This document shows positions 52,923-61,900 of a stretch of 64,000 nt of DNA, one piece after another. Source of the DNA: Pseudomonas soli. GTDB lineage: Bacteria > Pseudomonadota > Gammaproteobacteria > Pseudomonadales > Pseudomonadaceae. A program made the position numbers and the translations under genes. The notes under the pieces were generated by a model. That model did not search any database and was not told where the DNA came from. It saw nothing but the letters and a program-made list of their open reading frames with translations. The DNA is taken from assembly GCF_900110655.1 (NCBI RefSeq), contig NZ_FOEQ01000001.1:153633-217632 (forward strand), written 5' to 3'. How positions within the stretch are numbered: the stretch's first letter is position 1; each line of letters opens with the position of its first letter.

Positions 52923-55900
52923 CTAGTACGGGAATGCAGTTTGGATTACACCATCCCGAACATTTATTTTAATTGTCGATGTTGGCGCACCTGAGACGCT
53001 TGTCCCAATTACCTTACCTGCGTTGTACTCAATAACGTGCCCACCAGGACCATTGGGAGTTACCTTCCCATATCTCAATGCGCTATCAACATAACTGGAG
53101 ACATCTTTAACAGATGTCCCTTGCGAAAACTTACTAACATTCGCAAATCCTGAGTCAGGTCCATGGCGATAGAACACATGCTCAATACCTGTCATCAGAC
53201 CGCCTTTTTTGTAAGTGCTCGCACTCCACGATGCATCTATTTGCCTTGGAGCTGGTAATGCCTTGATCGTGTCATCTACAACAGCCCCAGTTCCTTTTGC
53301 ACCATCTATGACACCCTTCCCGCCCCCTGGCAACTCCACAGGAGTAGTCGCAGGCTTTTTGGCCTCATTCCCACCACCCCCTTTGCGCCCCGAAGCAACC
53401 CCCAGAATCATGCTGCTGATGAGCTTACCGCCCCCCACCAGGAATTTGTCGCTCTCAGATTCCCCATTCAGGACAACACCGCCGCCTTCCATGTGCTCGG
53501 CAAGCATCGTGCCGACTCGGGTCATGGCACGGTCGTACTGTTCATTGAGGTCTTGACCAAGCTCCGTCTGCCCAATGGCTGTCGATACCGCTAGCTGCAT
53601 GACTGCCTTGGGCCCCTGGATCATCGCCAGCGCCAAAGCCACTTTCTGACCTCGCTCTGGGTCTGACTCCAGATACTCATTGATGAGCGAGGCATAGCTG
53701 AGCGCCATCTGGACCGGACCACGTGACTTACTGATATGCGAGGGGTCAAGCTCCCCCAGCACACGTACAAGTTCTTTCGTGGACTCCTGATGTTTATCGA
53801 ACACATGTTCGATCTGGTTCAGTCGTGCCAGCACCTCTTGCTGGAAGCTCGGCGTGCGCATAAGCGCCTTGGCTTCATCGGGCTTGAAGTTCGCCATCAG
53901 CAAGGCTTCATAGGTGTCCTCTGCGAGTTTCACCCCGCCAACGGCTACCGCATTGGCATCCAGCTGACGGCCTTGCAAGCGTTCAAATCGGTTGACCAGG
54001 ACATTGACAGCATTTCCAACCTGCTCGTAGTTCTTGAGTGCGGCCTTGTCATAGTTACGCAGCTCATTTGTCCATCCGCTCAGCGTCTCTACAGGATGGA
54101 TTGCGCCGTTAACCGAAGAATCACTCAAGTACAGATCGGTGCGCGACTCATGATCCCGCGTGATCTCGTAAGCCTTGTCCAGATCCCGATTCAACCCGAC
54201 AGTGGAGTCCTTCCCCGTCTCCGCATCCTCGCGCACAGTGATATCACCCGCCCCCACGGTGGCACGGACGATCTGCTCGCGGTCCTTCTCGTACGTCCAG
54301 CCACTGACGCTCCAGCCGTTCTCGCCTTTGTCACCCTTGCCCGTCTGGCTGCTGTCCTGCTGTGTTGCTGCAGTCCCTTTTTTCCAGGTACCACCGACGT
54401 TCAGGTAATAGCCGCGTTCCTGGTCCTTGCCGGCAATATCACTGTGGCCCAGCGTGCCGGTATCGAGCTTGAGGTTGCCGTTGTCGGAGGCGATCAGGGC
54501 ACCATCGAGCTGGGTGTGGTTTTCGGTGCGGATGTCGACCTTGTCCCGAGCGGTGATGCGGGTCTGGTTTTCCACCCACTCGGTTTCGCCCGTGGTCTTG
54601 CCTTTGCCGACCGAGCCGCTGATACCCGAGCCCGGGCCTACCGTAACGGTGGCGCTCAGGTCGAACTCTTTGCCCTTGACCTTGCCGGTATCGATGGCCG
54701 AGGCCACATTCAGGTCGCCGCCCACACGGCCGATGACTTCGTCGCCGCGTACCTGGGCGCCTTTGATGTTGGTGTCCTTGCCACTGGCGAACTTCAGCTG
54801 GTCGCCTGCGTAGACGTAGGCTTCCTGGTGTCGCTGTGCGTCGCGTTCCAGCTTGCCCTTGCCCAGGTTGACACTGGCGTAGATCCCCACCCCTTCCGAG
54901 CCGAACGCCAACCCGACTTCACCACCGCCGCTGCGACGGTTCTGTTCGTAGTGCGAGTCGTTCTGCGCGGCGCGGATGTTCAGGTCATTGCCTGCGGCCA
55001 AGTCGATGTCACGCCCGGCCTTGACCTGCGAACCGACGATGTTCAGGTCGTGGCTGGCGTCGAGCTTGATATCGCGCCCCGCGTCGAGCTGGCTCGGCGT
55101 CGAGTTGCCCTGGGTGCCATCGGCACCCGCAGCGCCATGGCTGGCGCCGATGCCGACCTTGATGCCGCCACTGGTACCACCGTGAATGCCGGCCCAGTTC
55201 TGCGACTCACGGGTCTTCTGGGTGCTGCTGCCGTGGGCGACATCAATGTTGATGTCACGTCCCTTGACGTCGATGTCCCGCCCGGCCTGCACCTGGCTGC
55301 CCTTGACATTGACGTCGTTGCCGGCCTGCAGCTTGATATCGTTGCCGGCCTCCAGGCTGGAGCCACGGTTGCTTTGCTCGATGCTGGTCTGCTGGTTCTT
55401 CTGCGAACTGTTGCCGATCTTGAGGTCGCCGGTTGGCCCGGCAAGGAACTGGTTGATGCCGTCGATGGCCTGCAGGGTGCTGGCGACCTTGCTCACGCCA
55501 TTCTCGCCCTTGCCGGCGTTGCTCACCGCGTCCTTGGTGCGCCCGAAGTTGTGGTTGATCGAAGCTCCGGCACCCTGGGTCGCATACTCCCGCTCCTGCT
55601 CGTGGATTCGGGTTTCACGCGCCGCGTCGATGTTGATGTCGCGGCCCGCGCCCAGGCTGATATCGTGGCCTGCTATCAAGTCCGAGCCGGTCTGATTGAT
55701 ATCACGCCCCGCCTTGACGTCCAGGTCCTGGCCGGCCTTGATCTGGCTGGCAGAGGCCAACTGTTCGCGCAGGCGATCCTTGGCCAATTCCTTCTCGACG
55801 CCCGCGAACACCTTGATCCCGTTGTCGTCGGCACTGGTACTCAAACCGATCTTCGAGGTTTTCGACCAGGTCTTGCTGTCGCTCTGGTTCTCGGCGGCGG

Positions 55901-58900
55901 CGACGTTGACATCACGTCCCGCGTTCAAGCTGACATTGCGACCGGCATTGACACCGCTGCCGAGCACGTTGATATCGCGCTCGGCCTGGAGCGAGGCATC
56001 ACGCACGGCAAGGACCTGGCTGCCGACGCTGGAGCTGCTGCGTGCTTCCTGCCCGGCTTTCTTCGCCGAGGCTACCGAAACGGACGGGACGACGACGATG
56101 CCGGGGGCAACCGACATGCCGATCTTTTTCTTGTACGAGTCGCTGTGACTGTAGGCCGTGTCGTTGGCCGACACCAGGTTGATGTCACCCTCCTTGTCCA
56201 GCAACCCCGCGCGCAGCTCGACGTCCTTGCCGGCATTCGCCTCGCTGGCGCGCAGGCGCACATCGCTGCCTGCCGCAACCACGATGTCGTTGCCGGCATC
56301 CAGTTCACTGCCGACCTGCGTGGCGTGGGTCTGCAACTGGCTCTTGCCGCTTTTCGACAGGCCAAGGAAACCGGACTTGCTCTTCTTGCTGTACTCGCCG
56401 TGCTCCTCGACACCGGACAGTACCGCCACATCGCCAGTGGCACCGAGCATGACATCGCCGCCGGCCTTGAGTTGGCTGCCGATCACGGTCACATCGCGGC
56501 CGCCGTCCAGGGATATGCCGCCATCGTCCTTCTTGCTGACGTTGACGGTCAGGTCGCCACCGGCCTCGATCACCGAGGCGACGTTGGTGCTGTGGTAGCT
56601 CTCCTGCTGCTTGGAACTACTGCGACCGAACGAGCCCTTGCTCTTCTTCTGATAGTAGGAGGCGCTTTCGTTCTGGTCGGAGGCGATGGTCAGGTCGCGC
56701 TCGGCGTCGATGTCGACATCGCCCTGGCCCTTGACCTGGCTGGCGACGATGGCCATGTCCTGGCCCGCGGACAGCGACACATCGCCGCCGGCCTTGACCG
56801 TGGTCGACACCTGGGTGACCTGGTCATTGGACTGGGTGACCTTTTTGCTGCGGCTGAAGCTGTGGGCTTCGTTGGCGGCGGAGGTCAAGTTCAGGTCTTC
56901 GCCTGCGGCCAGGGTGAGGTTGCGGCCCGCGTCGATCTGGCTGGCCACGGCGGTGAGATCGCGGCCGGCGACGAGACTCAGGTCGCGGCCGGCGGTCAGC
57001 GTGGCGCCGTGCTGCTGCACCGTGTTGCTGCGCTGGCGCTCGGTGTAGAAGCCTTGACGTTCTTCGACCGACAGCAGGCTCACATCACGACCGGCACTGA
57101 GCGACAAGTCGCCGCCGCTCTGGATCACGCTACCGACGTTGTTGATGTCCTGACCCGCCTTGAGGCTGAGGCTGTTGCTGGCTTCGATGCGGGCGATGCT
57201 GTCGAGATGGTCCCTCTGCTCACGCACGCTACCGTAGTCGTTGTCCGTGCGCGTCAGGTCTCGTTGATTGATCAGGTCACCATTGACGGCGGTCAGGCTC
57301 ACATCGCGCCCGCTGATGATGCCGCCGGCACTGTTGACCAGGCTGTTGCCGGCCAACAGGTCCAGGCGACCACCTGCCTGGATCAGGCCGCTGTTCGTAA
57401 GGTCCTTGCCTGCAGTGGCACTGAGGTTGCGTGAGGCACGGAGCGTACCAATGTTGTTGAGGTTTTCCCCGGCAATCAGCTGAACATCCTGCCCGGCAAT
57501 CAACGCGCCGTCAGGCGCCAGGCGGCCGTTGGCATGGGCCAGGTACAGCACAGGTGCAAGTACCTGCTCACCATTGACCTCACGCTCTTCGAGCCAGACG
57601 ATGTCGTGCGTCAACGCCGCCACTTGGGCAGAGCTCAGGCCGACGCCGACGCTCAGGCCAAGCGCATCCTTGCTGCGGATCGCATTGTCCATCAGGTGCT
57701 TGTACAGCTGCTCGCCAGAGGTCTGGCCATCGATGAACTGCTGGCCGGTACGCGCCACCACCGCCTGCTGAATCAGGCGCTGCTCGTAGAAGCCGTCACC
57801 AAGGCGCTTCCAGCTCTTGTCCGGGTCATAGCCCAGATTGCCGAGCAGATAGTCGGAGCTCATGAACTGCTTGAGGTCGGTCAGCACCGGATTGGTTTCA
57901 ATCAGGTACTTGTGCGGCTTGCTCGTATATTGGCTGTCGGGCAGGCGGGTGATGCCCGGTATCCGTGGCGGGGCACTGACTCCGGCATCCTGCGCGCTCA
58001 GTTCATGTGCCTGCGCACCTGGGTTTGGCGATCGAACGCCGCTATCCACTGCCTCGGCCACAGGCGCATTGACCCCGATGGCACTGGCCTTGGCCGCCGA
58101 CTCGACGCGCTGGTGGGCAATGCGATCGATTGCCTGCTCGCTCGCCCTGGATGCGACAGCATCCACTGCCTGGATCACGCCCGGCCGGGAGCTGGCCAGC
58201 CCCTGACGCTCATGAGAGCCGACGGTGGCGTTGCCCAATGTCCAGCCCTGAGTGGGCCCGGTTGCCGCATCGCTGCCTTTGCCACTCAAGCGGAACAGGC
58301 CATTCTGCCCCGCCGGCAGGCTGAAGCCTGGCAGGGTGGTCGGGTCTACCTGTCGCTGGGCCAGATCGGGGGGCAACTGCGCATTCAGGTTGACCACCGT
58401 GGCCTGCGTCGCGCTGGCTACCTGGGTATCGAACGCACGACTGCTGGTCGCCTCCGGCGCCCTGCGCACAACGATATTGTTGACGTTGCCTGCCGCGGTG
58501 AGCTTCGCCGTGCCTGCAGCCTGGATCAGCGCCGGAGCAATGAATTGATTATCGTCCTTGAGCGTGAGTGCTTCATTGATGCCATAAAACATCCCGGGGT
58601 CGAACTTCGCGACCAGGGCCTTGAAGGCTGCTTCATCGAACGGTCCAGAACGAGGGTGGGCCTGGTTGTAGGCGTTTACCTCGTTGATCAACTGGAAGAA
58701 GTACGCCGTGGGGACCTTGGTTCCAGCCCCCACCTCTCTGCCAACGGTTCCCGACCTGGAACGCTCGCCCTCGTTGGTAATGCTGCTGGCCGTGATGGTG
58801 AGATCATTGCCCGCCGAGATCACGCTGCGAGAATTGAGAACACTGCCCCCACCAATGGTCAGGTCACGCCCGGCAGCCAGGGTTGCCGTTGGCGAATCCT

Positions 58901-61900
58901 CCAGCACCACGGTTTCCTGGGTCTTGTAGATGTGCACCGGCCCCCTCACCCACCGCGACCCTTTGCAATGCTGGACGCAGTAGATGGTCATGTAGCCGTC
59001 GGTGATCTGCTGGCTGGCGCTGAACTTATCGCGTTTGTTGACGAAGCTGGCTGCCTGCAGGTTGATGTCGCCGGCCGCCTCGACAGTCCCGGAGCTGTTC
59101 AGGAAGGTTGCCGCAGTACTGCCTGCGGTGACGCCGGCGACCAGCAGATTGCCCAGGCTGTAGACGTCCGCATAACGGTTGCTGAAATCCGCCGTGTGGA
59201 TCGACATGTCCCGGCCACTGAACAGCAAGCCTCGACTGCCATCGGCGGCCTGGTCGTTGTGGACGGACTGGGCAATCAGGTTCAGGTTGCCCGACGCGGC
59301 CAATGCCCCGTAATTGGACAGGCTGCCGGCGTGGATCGTCAGGTCGTTGACCGCCGACAAGCGCCCAAGATTGCTCAGCTGGTTGCCGACGTTGACAACG
59401 ATGTTGTCGCCACCGGCAATGCTTGTGGCGGTGCCCAGGCTCATCTGCGCCGCGGACAGGGTCATGTTCCCCAGGTTGGTCAGTCGGCCGTTGCCCGAAT
59501 AGGTACCACCCAAGGTCAGGCTCAGCGTGCCGTCGCTGGCAATCAACCCATCATTGAGCCAGTTGCCGCCCTTGCCCAGCAACGCCTTCGTCGCCAGCAG
59601 TTGCCCACTCGAAGTCTGGGTGAAGTTTTTGACATCGAGGTTGAGGGTGCCGGCTTGCAGCACGCTGCTGTTGACCCAGTCGTCGGCACTGAGATTCAGG
59701 GTGCCGTGCGTCAACAGGCGGCCTCCCGCCGCCATGACCTGCTGGCTGCTGACACCGAAATCGCCATTGCCGAGGTGAGTGATGCTGCCCCCGGCATTTA
59801 GCAGATCGCTAATGACCAGGGCAAGATCGGTGTTGGCGGTTTCCAGGGTCCCGTTGCGGTTGTCCAGCAGCCCGCCGATCTGGAATCGTGTAGTGCCGCT
59901 GGTGCCCAGTGCACGCAGTTGGCCCGCCTGGTTGTCCAGGGTGGCGGCCGTGATGGCGAGGGTACTGGCGCTTTCGATGATGCCGGAGCGGTTATCCAGC
60001 GCGCCGCTCAGCCCAAGGTCGATACGCTGACCGACCATCTCGCCGCGCGCGTCGCCGCCGTTGAGCAGGCTGGCGCCGGTGACCTTGAGCAGGCCACTGG
60101 CGGAAATGCCGCCATCGCGGTTGTCCAGCTGCCCGGTGCGGATCACGGTATCACCGCCGAGCGCGGCGATGCGCCCACCGTGGTTGTCGAGGCTGGCGCT
60201 CTGCACGTCCAGGCTCAGCGCCTGGAGGATGCCGCGCTGGCCAGTGGTGTAGCTGCCGTTGCGCAGCACGCCGGTGGTGCGCACGCCCAGCGCCTGCTTG
60301 AGGCTGGCGAGGATGCCACCGCGGTTGTCGAGGGTGTCGGCGGTCACGGTCAGAGCGCCATCCTGGGCGATCAGCTTGCCGCCCTGGTTGTCGAGCACGC
60401 CGGAGGTCTGCGCGGTGATCGCGCCCTTGGCCTGCACGGTGCCCTTGGCGTTGTTCAGGCTGGCCGCCTGCAGGCCTACGTCGCCCTGCTGGCTGTAGAT
60501 CAGGCCATCGCCTGAGTTGTTGAGCGCCCCGCGGCTGTCGAGCGTGAGCGGGCCATTGGCGGCCAGGGTGCCGCGCTGGCTGTTGTCGACGCTGGCGGCC
60601 AGCACCTTGAGCAGGCCCTGGCTGGCGATCTGGCCAGCCTGGTTGTCGACCAGGCCGGCGCGCTGGATCAGCAGGTCCTTGCCGGCGAACAGCTTGCCCT
60701 GGCGGTTAAGCAGTTCGCCGAGCAGGTCGAGGGTCAGCGCGCCCTGGGCGGCGAGGCTGCCGTCGGTGTTGTTCAGGCTCGCGGCGGTCAGGTCCAGGTC
60801 CTGGCGGCTGGCCACGCGGCCGCCGTGGTTGTCGAGAGCACCGGCGCTGATGACCAGTTTTTCCCCGGCATCGATCAGGCCGCCGTCATGGTTGTCCAGT
60901 GCCGCCGTGATGGTCAGTTGCTGGCCGCTGCCGCTGGAGAGGATGCCCTTGGCGCTGTTGTCCAGGCTGGCGGCCTTGACGTCCAGGCGTTGCTGGGCGA
61001 CCAACGCGCCGCCGTCGCTGTTGCGCAGCGCGCCGGTCACGGTCGCCTGCACGGCGCCGGAGCGGCTCGACAGGGTGCCCTGCTGGCGGTTGTCCAGGCT
61101 CTGGCCGCTCACGGTCAGGCCCTGCCAGCCCGAGACCAGGCCGTTGCGGTTGTCGATGGCGCCGCTGGTGATGGCCAGCGTCTGTTCGCTGATCAGCTTG
61201 CCGTCACGGTTGTCCAGCTCGCTGACGTCCAGCTGCAGGGCCTGGGCGGTGGAAATCTCGCCACCCTGGTTGTGCAGTTTGGCCAGGTTGACCAGGGTCA
61301 GCGGCCCGGCGGTGGTGATCAGGCCCGCGCCGTTGTCCAGGTCGGCGCCGCCCAGGTCCAGCGCGAGGCTGCTGCCGAGCAGCTTGCCGGCGTGGTTGTC
61401 CAGGCCCTTGCTGGTGAGGGCGAGCGCGTCCTTGGCTTCGATGCGGCCGCCGTCGCGGTTGCTCAGCGCGCCGGCATGAATCTCCAGCGACTGGGCGCCG
61501 ATCAGGCCCTTGAGGTTGTCCAGGCGCTGGCTGACCCGCAGCAGCAGACGCTGGTCGCTGAGCAGGCGGCCGTTGCCGTTGTCCAGTTGCTCGGCAGCGA
61601 CGGTGAAGGCCTGGGCACTGGAAATCTCGCCGCCCTGGTTGGCCACGGTCTTGAGGTTGTCCAGCTGCAGCGACGGCGCATTGATCAGGCCGCCACGGTT
61701 GTCCAGGTGGCCATGGCCCAGGTCGAGGTGGACCGAGGTGTCGCTGAACAGCTTGCCGCCCTGCTGGTCGAGGCCGGTGACCGTGGCGGTGAGTGCTTCG
61801 CGGCTGCCCACGCGGCCGCCGTCGCGGTTATCGAGCTGGCCCGCGTGCACGTCGAGGGTGCGGTTGCTGCTGATGCTGCCCTGGCGGCTGTTGTCCAGGT

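Noticed and set aside
53736..57434. 1232-codon plus-strand frame opposite cdiA
   Set aside because: A frame kept open by the repeated codons of the CdiA filament on the other strand; Val/Ala/Asp-rich and without domains. Same for 57534-59801 and 61510-63879.
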